Assembly (NCBI GenBank): GCA_964505195.1
Contig: CAZDGV010000054.1
Coordinates: 1-6,470, forward strand
Source of the DNA: CAZDGV01 sp964505195
GTDB lineage: Bacteria; Bacteroidota; Bacteroidia; Chitinophagales; Chitinophagaceae
Direction: 5' to 3'
DNA length: 6,470 bases
Position numbers and translations under genes: made by a program. Shown piece after piece: positions 1 to 4,657 of the stretch; the stretch's first letter is position 1; each line of letters begins with the position of its first letter. The notes below the pieces were generated by a model, which saw only the letters and a program-made list of their open reading frames with translations, was not told where the DNA came from and did not search any database.

Positions 1-440
1 CGCAGTAGTGTGCGCATTTTATGCCAGCCTTGCTTGCCGGCTGCGCCAGGGTTCATATGAAGGCATTGTAGCTGCTCATCGTACATTACTTTTAAAATAT
101 GACTGTGCCCGGCAATGAACAGTTTGGGTTGGTGCAAAAGCAACTGTTTTTTGGTTTCAGGGTTGTAGCGGGGAGGGTAGCCGCCGATATGACGGATCAT
201 AACTTTCACTTGCTCGCAGGTGAATACCAGCTGCTCCGGAAAACGGGAACGAATATCTTGTCCGTCGATATTGCCATACACGCCTTTTATCGGCACACGG
301 GTACCTGCTGAAATTGCTTCAGCGAGGCTTGCATTGCCCCAGTCGCCTGCATGCCATATTTCATCACAGTTTTTGAAATATTCAAAAACGGCAGGGTCGA
401 GAAAGCCATGTGTATCGGAAAGCAGGCCAATGCGTGTCAT
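1..440 (-). CDS. YfcE/MJ0936-family metallophosphoesterase (partial, C-terminus cut by window edge)
   Basis: This is a predicted metal-dependent phosphodiesterase of the calcineurin-like superfamily, YfcE/MJ0936 branch, probably cytoplasmic. I translated it from the ATG at 440 reading leftward; 146 codons are open to the edge, which is close to the usual family length, so only a short C-terminal piece should be missing. The metal-site motifs appear in order: SDTHG (Asp9, His11), HAGD (Asp33), GNID (Asn57), His84, and GHSH (His112, His114), followed by the typical NPGAAG at 130-135. Together these give a complete dinuclear metal set. Family members hydrolyse model phosphodiesters, and the natural substrate is usually unknown. 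There is no signal peptide. The gene is divergent from hmgA, with 293 bp between the start codons. The family assignment is firm; the substrate is unknown. Confidence 0.9.
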   Translation of the reverse strand, partial: MTRIGLLSDTHGFLDPAVFEYFKNCDEIWHAGDWGNASLAEAISAGTRVPIKGVYGNIDGQDIRSRFPEQLVFTCEQVKVMIRHIGGYPPRYNPETKKQLLLHQPKLFIAGHSHILKVMYDEQLQCLHMNPGAAGKQGWHKMRTLL

Positions 441-465
441 GCTATAGCTTGAATTTGTACATTTA

Positions 466-473
466 CAAAGTAA
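466..473 (-). promoter_or_regulatory. Possible -7 element for the metallophosphoesterase
   Basis: On the minus strand this reads TTACTTTG, one mismatch from the Bacteroidota -7 consensus TAnnTTTG. It would start transcription roughly 19 nt before the ATG at 440. I see no well-spaced -33 TTTG or TTG, so this is only a weak suggestion. Confidence 0.25.
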
Positions 474-512
474 ACGATTTGCAATATGCCTTTATATCGC
501 AACTTCAGTTAT

Positions 513-528
513 CATATTGATAAGCGCA
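513..528 (+). repeat. 16-bp intergenic repeat, copy 1
   Basis: CATATTGATAAGCGCA is found here and again, identical and in the same orientation, at 3859-3874 between rpsK and rpsD. Both copies are non-coding. A 16-mer match is not expected by chance in a window this small. Its role is unknown; here the TTG at 517-519 could be part of a -33 element. Confidence 0.7.
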
Positions 529-648
529 GGTGGAAATATATTTTTCTGCTCGCCACTTTGGAAATGTCGCCACGCCGCTGAAAATGGTTGTGCACAAAAG
601 CAGGGTAATTGCAATGCGCAAGCAGCAACTGTAACACGCGGCATCCCT

Positions 649-725
649 CTTTCAACTTACAACTTTAAACCTTCAACCTCAAACTTTCAACGTTAAACTT
701 TCAACCTTAAACCTTCAACTTCAAA
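649..725 (+). repeat. Heptanucleotide tandem array, 11 imperfect units
   Basis: The stretch divides without gaps into eleven 7-bp units of the form C-Y-T-T-M-A-A: CTTTCAA at units 1, 6 and 8; CCTTCAA at 4 and 10; and variants such as CTTACAA, CTTTAAA, CGTTAAA and CTTCAAA. It totals 77 bp and contains a single G on the + strand. A CCCTCCCC spacer and the hmgA ATG at 734 follow directly. The units are diverged, so the array is not fresh slippage. If hmgA transcription starts upstream, the array would be an unstructured, G-free 5' leader. Its function is not known. Confidence 0.85.
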
Positions 726-733
726 CCCTCCCC

Positions 734-1891
734 ATGCCCCACTATTATAAATTAGGAACCATTCCGCATAAGCGTCATACCCAGTTTCGCAAACCCGACG
801 GAAAGCTTTACAGCGAACAACTTTTTTCTACCGAGGGCTTCAGCGATGATTATGCGCTGCTGTATCATTGTCATCCACCCACACAAATCATTCATACCGA
901 ACCGCATAAAGATGTGAGTCCGCAAGTAGCAGAAGAAAAAATGCTCAAGCATCGCTGCTTCGAGGGCTTTCAGGTGCCGCCTGTAAAAGACTTTCTCGAC
1001 AGTCGCATTCCCGTGTTGGTAAACAGCGATTGCCATATTGTGCTTGCTTCGCCGCAGCAAAGCATGCAGGATTATTTTTACAAGAATGCCGACGGTGATG
1101 AAGTGATTTTTGTGCACGAAGGAAGCGGAAAAGTAAAAACGCAATACGGCGAACTTCCTTTCAGCTATGGCGATTATATCGTGCTTCCCCGTGGAACAAT
1201 TTATCAGATTGAATTCGATACGCCCGATAACAGACTCTTTATTGTAGAGTCTTTTACACCCATCCGTTTTCCGAAACGCTATATGAGCAAATTCGGACAG
1301 CTGATGGAGCATTCGCCTTACTGCGAAAGAGATATTCGTCCGCCGCAGGATTTAAAAACCTACGATGAGAAAGGAGATTTTCTGATCAAAGCGAAGAAGC
1401 GCGGACATTTATATGGACTGCATTACGGCACGCATCCCTTCGATGTAGTAGGATGGGATGGATGTTGCTATCCGTTTATTTTTTCCATACACGATTTCGA
1501 GCCCATCACCGGCCGCGTGCATCAGCCGCCGCCTGTGCACCAAACTTTTGAAACAGGTGCTTTTGTAATCTGCAGTTTCGTGCCAAGATTGTACGACTAC
1601 CATCCCCAGGCCATTCCTGCGCCGTATAATCATAGTAATATCGATAGCGATGAAGTGATTTATTATGTAGATGGAGATTTTATGAGTCGCAAGAATGTAA
1701 CCCGCGGGATGATCACCCTGCATCCTGCCGGCATACCGCACGGACCGCATCCCGGCGCTGTAGAGAAAAGTTTAGGTGCCAAGGAAACCAAGGAGCTGGC
1801 AGTGATGGTAGATACTTTCCGTCCGCTGATGCTCACCAAGCAGGCGCTGGAAATTGAGAACAAGGGTTATGTGATGAGCTGGGCCGAATAA
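734..1891 (+). CDS. hmgA: Homogentisate 1,2-dioxygenase
   Basis: This Fe(II) ring-cleaving dioxygenase converts homogentisate and O2 to maleylacetoacetate, the central step of tyrosine and phenylalanine breakdown in the cytoplasm. The protein is 385 residues, shorter than the roughly 430-450 residues of human and proteobacterial enzymes but in keeping with the shorter bacterial forms. The N-terminal KRHTQFRKPDG region (13-23) is typical. An N-terminal cupin-like barrel covers roughly 95-175 (DGDEVIFVHEG at 120-130, GDYIVLPRG at 146-154). The C-terminal cupin carries the likely iron ligands: His300 (YNHSN), Glu307 (DEVIYYVDG, fitting the cupin E-x6-G pattern) and His336 (IPHGPHPG). The start is fixed by the conserved N-terminus. 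Instead of an A-rich leader, the start is preceded by pyrimidines (CCCTCCCC) and a heptamer array. No other homogentisate pathway gene is in view. Confidence 0.95.
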   Translation: MPHYYKLGTIPHKRHTQFRKPDGKLYSEQLFSTEGFSDDYALLYHCHPPTQIIHTEPHKDVSPQVAEEKMLKHRCFEGFQVPPVKDFLDSRIPVLVNSDCHIVLASPQQSMQDYFYKNADGDEVIFVHEGSGKVKTQYGELPFSYGDYIVLPRGTIYQIEFDTPDNRLFIVESFTPIRFPKRYMSKFGQLMEHSPYCERDIRPPQDLKTYDEKGDFLIKAKKRGHLYGLHYGTHPFDVVGWDGCCYPFIFSIHDFEPITGRVHQPPPVHQTFETGAFVICSFVPRLYDYHPQAIPAPYNHSNIDSDEVIYYVDGDFMSRKNVTRGMITLHPAGIPHGPHPGAVEKSLGAKETKELAVMVDTFRPLMLTKQALEIENKGYVMSWAE

Positions 1892-1907
1892 TCCGCCACT
1901 TTGGGTC

Positions 1908-1939
1908 ATTGGCTGTTTTGCCGGAATGCCGTATATTCG
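1908..1939 (+). promoter_or_regulatory. Weak candidate promoter for the small conserved gene
   Basis: ATTG at 1908-1911, a 20-bp gap, and TATATTCG at 1932-1939 (one mismatch from TAnnTTTG) resemble a Bacteroidota promoter. It would start about 15 nt before the ATG at 1961. I see no terminator between hmgA and this gene, so co-transcription with hmgA is equally possible. Confidence 0.25.
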
Positions 1940-1960
1940 GTTACACCAAAAACCAAGCTT

Positions 1961-2368
1961 ATGATCAAAGTATCTGACTTAAAGGAAGGCGATATTATAG
2001 AAGTGGAATATGAAGGTAGTCGCACCCGCGGCGAAGTACTGCAGGTAGGGCACGGGCATAAAATGGCGAAAGTGCTTACACACGAAGCCCAGGAAAATTG
2101 GTATGCTGAAGCCGATATGCATGCTTGTCCGCTCAACGATGCAGCGCTGCAAGACCTCCATTTCAATAAGCAGGTAAATGAAGATGGTACGGTAAAATAT
2201 ATGAAAGGGGCTTTTCGGATGCTCCTGAGCCGAGCCAACGATTTTGATGCCTTTCAGATATGGTACCGGGAAGACCGCCGGCAGATCCATGGTCCCCTCT
2301 GCCTGCACCAGCTGCAGAACCATTATCTCGACATGACCAAAGTGCACCTCACCACGGCGGCCATCTAG
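1961..2368 (+). CDS. Small conserved Bacteroidota protein of the 'HQLQN' type, function unknown
   Basis: This is a 135-residue cytoplasmic protein with no signal peptide or membrane segment. I recognise the layout of a family common in Bacteroidota genomes and their phages. An N-terminal small beta-barrel-like part (about 1-50: DLKEGDIIEVEYEGSRTRGEV, then NWYAEADM) resembles KOW/SH3-like folds. A PLND linker (57-60) leads to a Leu-rich helix, and the C-terminal signature LHQLQNHYLDMT (115-126) follows. No catalytic residues stand out. The ATG at 1961 is chosen because the family begins near this K-V-x-D-L-K-x-G-D motif; an in-frame TTG at 1901 would add 20 residues that look unrelated to it. 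The gene sits between hmgA and a terminator, so it may be the tail of the hmgA transcript. Family resemblance is from memory; the function is unknown. Confidence 0.75.
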   Translation: MIKVSDLKEGDIIEVEYEGSRTRGEVLQVGHGHKMAKVLTHEAQENWYAEADMHACPLNDAALQDLHFNKQVNEDGTVKYMKGAFRMLLSRANDFDAFQIWYREDRRQIHGPLCLHQLQNHYLDMTKVHLTTAAI

Positions 2369-2395
2369 CATATTTTCCCCTTTCAAACGGGTCGA

Positions 2396-2437
2396 GGGCC
2401 GGAATTTCCGAATTTTGGCCTCCGGCCCGATTTTTTT
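2396..2437 (+). terminator. Intrinsic terminator after the small conserved gene
   Basis: GGGCCGGA (2396-2403) pairs perfectly with TCCGGCCC (2421-2428) over 8 bp, with a 17-nt loop. GA and then seven Ts (2431-2437) follow. It lies 27 nt past the stop codon. The T-run also supplies the -33 element of the infA promoter, so the end of one transcription unit and the start of the next overlap. Confidence 0.8.
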
Positions 2438-2467
2438 GCCATTTTTCAGAAATAACCTCTATCTTTG
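2435..2467 (+). promoter_or_regulatory. Bacteroidota-type sigma-A promoter for the infA cluster
   Basis: TTTG at 2435-2438 (-33) and TATCTTTG at 2460-2467 (a perfect TAnnTTTG -7 box) are separated by 21 bp, within the known range for this phylum. Transcription should start near 2474, leaving only about 8 nt before the infA ATG at 2482. It is the only full match to the consensus that I found before any gene of the cluster. Confidence 0.85.
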
Positions 2468-2481
2468 CGACCCCAAAAAGT

Positions 2482-2700
2482 ATGGCGAAACAGGCACTCA
2501 TTAAGCAGGATGGCAACATTGTAGAAGCGCTAAGCAATGCGATGTTCCGGGTAAAACTGGAAAATGGTCATGAAATTTTGGCCACCATCTCCGGAAAAAT
2601 GAGGATGCATTACATCCGCATTTTGCCGGGCGATAAAGTGGGCGTGGAAATGAGTCCATACGATTTGAGCCGGGGTAGAATTATTTTCCGGTATAAGTAA
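2482..2700 (+). CDS. infA: Translation initiation factor IF-1
   Basis: This 72-residue OB-fold protein binds the A site of the 30S subunit during initiation, together with IF-2 and IF-3. The whole family pattern is present: MAKQALIKQDGNIVEALSNAMF at the N-terminus, the central LENGHEILATISGKMRMHYIRILPGDKV (26-53), and the C-terminal SPYDLSRGRIIFRYK (58-72). Length is normal. It is the first gene of the cluster, directly behind its own promoter. The predicted leader is very short, with no Shine-Dalgarno sequence. The next gene, rpmJ, starts 50 nt downstream, and a hairpin capped by a GAAA tetraloop lies in between. Confidence 0.97.
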   Translation: MAKQALIKQDGNIVEALSNAMFRVKLENGHEILATISGKMRMHYIRILPGDKVGVEMSPYDLSRGRIIFRYK

Positions 2701-2712
2701 AAAACATTGAAA

Positions 2713-2728
2713 GCTGTCGAAAGACGGT
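2713..2728 (+). other. GNRA-capped hairpin in the infA-rpmJ gap
   Basis: GCTGTC and GACGGT form a 6-bp stem (two G-T pairs) closed by a GAAA tetraloop at 2719-2722. It begins 12 nt after the infA stop codon and has no T-run, so it is not a terminator. It may be an mRNA stability or protein-binding element. I judged it by eye only. Confidence 0.45.
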
Positions 2729-2750
2729 ATGATCAAAGAAACCTACAACG

Positions 2751-2867
2751 ATGAAAGTAAGAGCATCCATCAAAAAGCGTAGCACCGACTGCAAAATCGT
2801 GCGCAGAAAGGGAAAGCTGTTTGTGATCAACAAGAAGAACCCACGCTTCAAGCAGCGTCAGGGATAA
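2751..2867 (+). CDS. rpmJ: 50S ribosomal protein bL36, zinc-poor form
   Basis: This 38-residue basic protein of the large subunit binds 23S rRNA late in assembly. The sequence opens MKVRASIKKRSTDCKIVRRKG and ends NPRFKQRQG, a clear bL36 match. In the zinc-binding form the ligands are three Cys and one His, near positions 11, 14, 27 and 32/33. Here only Cys14 remains; the others are Ser11, Asn27 and Arg32/Phe33, so the zinc site is lost. This agrees with what I recall of other Bacteroidota bL36 proteins. It sits between infA and rpsM, the canonical order, with 37 nt to rpsM. The leader is A-rich without a Shine-Dalgarno sequence. Confidence 0.95.
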   Translation: MKVRASIKKRSTDCKIVRRKGKLFVINKKNPRFKQRQG

Positions 2868-2904
2868 TACCTTAATCGTAACTCAACAAAACTAAAACAG
2901 ATAT

Positions 2905-3285
2905 ATGGCTCGTATTGCCGGTGTGGATTTACCCAAGAATAAAAGAGGCGAGATTGGTCTTACCTATATTTTCGGTATTGGCCGTGCTACCTCACGCAAC
3001 ATTCTGGAAAAAGCAGGAATTGATTTCGATAAAAAAGTGCATGAGTGGAATGATGATGAGCTGAACGCCATCCGTTCTATCATCACCAATGAGTTGAAGG
3101 TAGAAGGTGCGCTGCGCAGCGAAGTGCAGATGAGCATCAAGCGCCTGCTCGATATTGCCTGCTACCGTGGGCTGCGTCACCGTAAGGGCTTGCCCGTGCG
3201 TGGTCAGCGTACCAAAACCAATAGCCGTACCCGCAAAGGAAAACGTAAAACCGTTGCCGGTAAGAAGAAGGCACCGAAGAAATAA
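2905..3285 (+). CDS. rpsM: 30S ribosomal protein uS13
   Basis: This 126-residue protein of the 30S head contacts bridge B1 and the P-site tRNA through its basic tail. MARIAGVDLPKNKRGEIGL and the helix-two-turn-helix segment (YIFGIGRATSRNIL at 21-34) form the N-terminal domain. The hallmark YRGLRHRKGLPVRGQRTKTN starts at 87, and a Lys/Arg-rich tail runs to the end (113-126). Length is normal. It is classically the first gene of the alpha operon; here it is third, after infA and rpmJ. Its stop codon is followed 8 nt later by a strong intrinsic terminator, which is unusual because rpsK, rpsD, rpoA and rplQ lie beyond it on the same strand. Confidence 0.97.
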   Translation: MARIAGVDLPKNKRGEIGLTYIFGIGRATSRNILEKAGIDFDKKVHEWNDDELNAIRSIITNELKVEGALRSEVQMSIKRLLDIACYRGLRHRKGLPVRGQRTKTNSRTRKGKRKTVAGKKKAPKK

Positions 3286-3293
3286 GCTGTCAG

Positions 3294-3320
3294 CCAAAAG
3301 CCGACGGCTTTTGGTTTTTT
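3294..3320 (+). terminator. Intrinsic terminator between rpsM and rpsK, inside the operon
   Basis: CCAAAAGCC (3294-3302) and GGCTTTTGG (3306-3314) form a perfect 9-bp stem with a 3-nt GAC loop, followed by six Ts (3315-3320). This is a textbook terminator, 8 nt after the rpsM stop. I see no TAnnTTTG promoter between it and rpsK, so either it leaks, or readthrough is controlled, or an atypical promoter serves the distal genes. Confidence 0.85.
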
Positions 3321-3340
3321 ATAGCGATGCACCATTTATA

Positions 3341-3405
3341 TGAACCAATTGCGGATGCCCGGTGCAGGTGGAGGGTTGGTTCAACGGAGCGATCCGGATT
3401 TTTTT
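3341..3405 (+). promoter_or_regulatory. Structured rpsK leader: interleaved inverted repeats plus T-run
   Basis: Two inverted repeats cross each other. Stem 1 is TGAACCAA (3341-3348) with TTGGTTCA (3376-3383), 8 perfect pairs. Stem 2 is CGGATGC (3352-3358) with GCGATCCG (3389-3396), 7 pairs with G3391 bulged. They could form an H-type pseudoknot or be alternatives. Stem 2 is followed at once by GA and seven Ts (3399-3405), so stem 2 alone could act as a second terminator and stem 1 as its antiterminator. This is a by-eye prediction without covariation support. Confidence 0.45.
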
Positions 3406-3426
3406 AAAAAGAGTACCTAATAAGCA

Positions 3427-3831
3427 ATGGCAAAAACACAACAACTCAGCGCAAAGGCCGCTGCAAAAAAGCGGGTGGTGAAAGTGGACGCTTATGGCGA
3501 TGCACATGTTACCGCAAGCTTCAACAACATCATTATCAGTCTTACCAACAAGCAAGGTCAGGTTATTTCCTGGTCATCTGCCGGTAAGATGGGTTTTAAA
3601 GGTTCTAAAAAGAATACACCCTATGCCGCTCAGGTGGCTGCCGCCGATGCTGCAAAAACAGCCATCGATGCAGGCATTAAGCGCGTAGATGTATTTGTAA
3701 AGGGTCCGGGTTCTGGTCGCGAAAGCGCGATTCGTTCTCTGGCACAGTCTGGCATTGAAATTACTTCCATTAAGGACGTAACCCCTTTGCCACACAATGG
3801 CTGTCGCCCGCCCAAAAAACGTAGAGTATAA
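3427..3831 (+). CDS. rpsK: 30S ribosomal protein uS11
   Basis: This 134-residue protein lies on the 30S platform, partners uS7 and bS18/bS21, and lines the E site. The core signature VDAYGDAHVTASFNNIIISLTN (20-41) is present, with a basic N-terminal arm (1-18), WSSAGKMGFKGSKKNTPYAAQ (49-69), and the highly conserved C-terminus DVTPLPHNGCRPPKKRRV (117-134). Length is normal. The start is fixed by the MAKTQ N-terminus just upstream of the conserved core. It is separated from rpsM by 141 nt holding an intrinsic terminator and a structured leader, and from rpsD by 138 nt. Both gaps are long for neighbouring genes of an alpha operon. Confidence 0.97.
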   Translation: MAKTQQLSAKAAAKKRVVKVDAYGDAHVTASFNNIIISLTNKQGQVISWSSAGKMGFKGSKKNTPYAAQVAAADAAKTAIDAGIKRVDVFVKGPGSGRESAIRSLAQSGIEITSIKDVTPLPHNGCRPPKKRRV

Positions 3832-3835
3832 CGCA

Positions 3836-3851
3836 ATGCCCAAAGGGGCAT
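3836..3851 (+). other. Hairpin directly after rpsK
   Basis: ATGCCC and GGGCAT form a 6-bp perfect stem with an AAAG tetraloop, starting 4 nt after the rpsK stop. No T-run follows, so it is not an intrinsic terminator. It might protect the 3' end of a processed rpsK message. Confidence 0.5.
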
Positions 3852-3858
3852 GTAAGAA

Positions 3859-3874
3859 CATATTGATAAGCGCA
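3859..3874 (+). repeat. 16-bp intergenic repeat, copy 2
   Basis: CATATTGATAAGCGCA is identical to positions 513-528 upstream of hmgA and in the same orientation. Here it lies between the post-rpsK hairpin and the rpsD leader structure. The flanks are not clearly alike. Function unknown. Confidence 0.7.
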
Positions 3875-3891
3875 TAGGCTTTTCATTTTTA

Positions 3892-3957
3892 AAAAGGGTC
3901 CTTCATTGATTTTTAACGCTTTTACGGATGAACGGACCGGTTTCTAAAAAGCGTAAA
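3892..3957 (+). promoter_or_regulatory. Putative pseudoknot leader of rpsD, candidate uS4 feedback site
   Basis: Stem 1 pairs GGTCCTTCAT (3897-3906) with ATGAACGGACC (3928-3938): 10 pairs with C3933 bulged, plus three further A-T pairs (3892-3894 with 3941-3943) across a small internal loop. Stem 2 pairs ACGCTTTT (3916-3923) with AAAAGCGT (3947-3954), 8 pairs, extendable to 3912-3957 with A3915 bulged. The 5' arm of stem 2 lies in the loop of stem 1, giving H-type pseudoknot topology with connecting loops of about 5, 4 and 8 nt. The structure ends 12 nt before the rpsD ATG. uS4 is known to bind pseudoknotted mRNA in Escherichia coli; that it binds here is inference. Confidence 0.5.
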
Positions 3958-3969
3958 TGATAAAAAACT

Positions 3970-4575
3970 ATGGCACGTTACACTGGTCCTAAGACCAAAA
4001 TCTCCCGTATTTTCGGAGAGCCCATCCTGGGCAATGCAAAATGGCTGGATAAAAACAGCAACCCTCCCGGTCAGCACGGTGCTGCCCGCAAACGCAAGAG
4101 CTTAGGCGAATACGCCCTCCAGCTCCGCGAAAAGCAAAAAGCCAAGTACACTTACGGCGTACTCGAAAAGCAGTTTCGTAAAACCTTCGAAGAGGCAGCC
4201 CGCTTGAAAGGGGTAACAGGTGAAAACCTGATCCGCCTGCTCGAAGCGCGTTTAGATAATACCATCTACCGTTTGGGTGTTGCTCCTTCGCGTCCTGCTG
4301 CACGCCAGCTGGTATCGCACAAGCACATTACGGTAAACGGCGTGGTAGTAAACATTCCTTCTTATTCACTGAAGCCCGGCGATGTAATCGGACTGAAAGA
4401 GAAGAGCAGTGAAAACAGCGCTGTTATCAGCCAGATCCGTGGTAAGAACCCCAAGTTCAACTGGATCGACTGGAACGAAAACGAAAAGAAAGGAACTTTT
4501 GTAGCTTATCCAGAGCGCGAGAGCGTTCCCGAAAATATCAAGGAACAACTGATTGTAGAATTGTACAGTAAGTAA
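3970..4575 (+). CDS. rpsD: 30S ribosomal protein uS4
   Basis: This 201-residue primary 16S rRNA-binding protein starts assembly of the 30S body and, in several bacteria, represses its own mRNA. The N-terminus MARYTGPKTKISRIFGEPI is typical. The S4 RNA-binding domain covers about 93-155 (RLDNTIYRLGVAPSRPAARQ at 94-113, then VSHKHITVNG and LKPGD). The C-terminal YPERESVPENIKEQLIVELYSK is complete. There are no cysteines, so this is the zinc-free form. Length is normal. A candidate pseudoknot sits in the 138-nt leader just upstream, which would fit autoregulation. A hairpin begins 3 nt after the stop, and rpoA starts 82 nt downstream. Confidence 0.97.
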   Translation: MARYTGPKTKISRIFGEPILGNAKWLDKNSNPPGQHGAARKRKSLGEYALQLREKQKAKYTYGVLEKQFRKTFEEAARLKGVTGENLIRLLEARLDNTIYRLGVAPSRPAARQLVSHKHITVNGVVVNIPSYSLKPGDVIGLKEKSSENSAVISQIRGKNPKFNWIDWNENEKKGTFVAYPERESVPENIKEQLIVELYSK

Positions 4576-4578
4576 GAA

Positions 4579-4599
4579 GCATTGCCGAACAGGCAACGC
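4579..4599 (+). other. Hairpin directly after rpsD
   Basis: TTGCC (4582-4586) and GGCAA (4592-4596) pair around a GAACA loop. Two more G-C pairs lie beyond an A-C mismatch (4579-4580 with 4598-4599). It starts 3 nt after the rpsD stop and has no T-run. It resembles the post-rpsK hairpin in placement and may serve mRNA 3'-end stability. Confidence 0.4.
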
Positions 4600-4657
4600 A
4601 TCACCCTGAACCATTCTATTATTCATCAATCATCATCAAATAAAACCACGAAATAAA

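Larger units (their letters stand above)
441..648. other. Divergent intergenic region without a gene
   Basis: This stretch separates the metallophosphoesterase from the heptamer array before hmgA, and I see no credible gene in it. It contains the first copy of a 16-bp repeat (513-528), an inverted repeat TTATCA-TAT-TGATAA around 509-523, and a possible hmgA promoter: TTG at 517-519, 17 bp, then TATATTTT at 537-544 (one mismatch from TAnnTTTG). That promoter would give a leader of about 180 nt containing the heptamer array. A 16-codon ORF at 584-634 is most likely chance. Confidence 0.5.

Noticed and set aside
584..634. 16-codon ORF in the hmgA upstream region, possible leader peptide
   Set aside because: It is too short to tell from chance. 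It has no run of Tyr or Phe codons that would suggest attenuation and no hairpin pair after it.
752..1312. 186-codon ORF antisense to hmgA
   Set aside because: It is fully inside the strongly recognised hmgA gene, resembles no family I know, and is a shadow of that gene's codon usage.
551..1904. 11-bp match CGCCACTTTGG on both sides of hmgA (551-561 and 1894-1904)
   Set aside because: Several chance 11-mer matches are expected in a window of this size. There is no target-site or inverted-repeat pattern to suggest insertion.
1901..1960. In-frame TTG start adding 20 residues to the small conserved protein
   Set aside because: The added residues do not look like the family, whose N-terminus fits the ATG at 1961, and the stretch overlaps a possible promoter.
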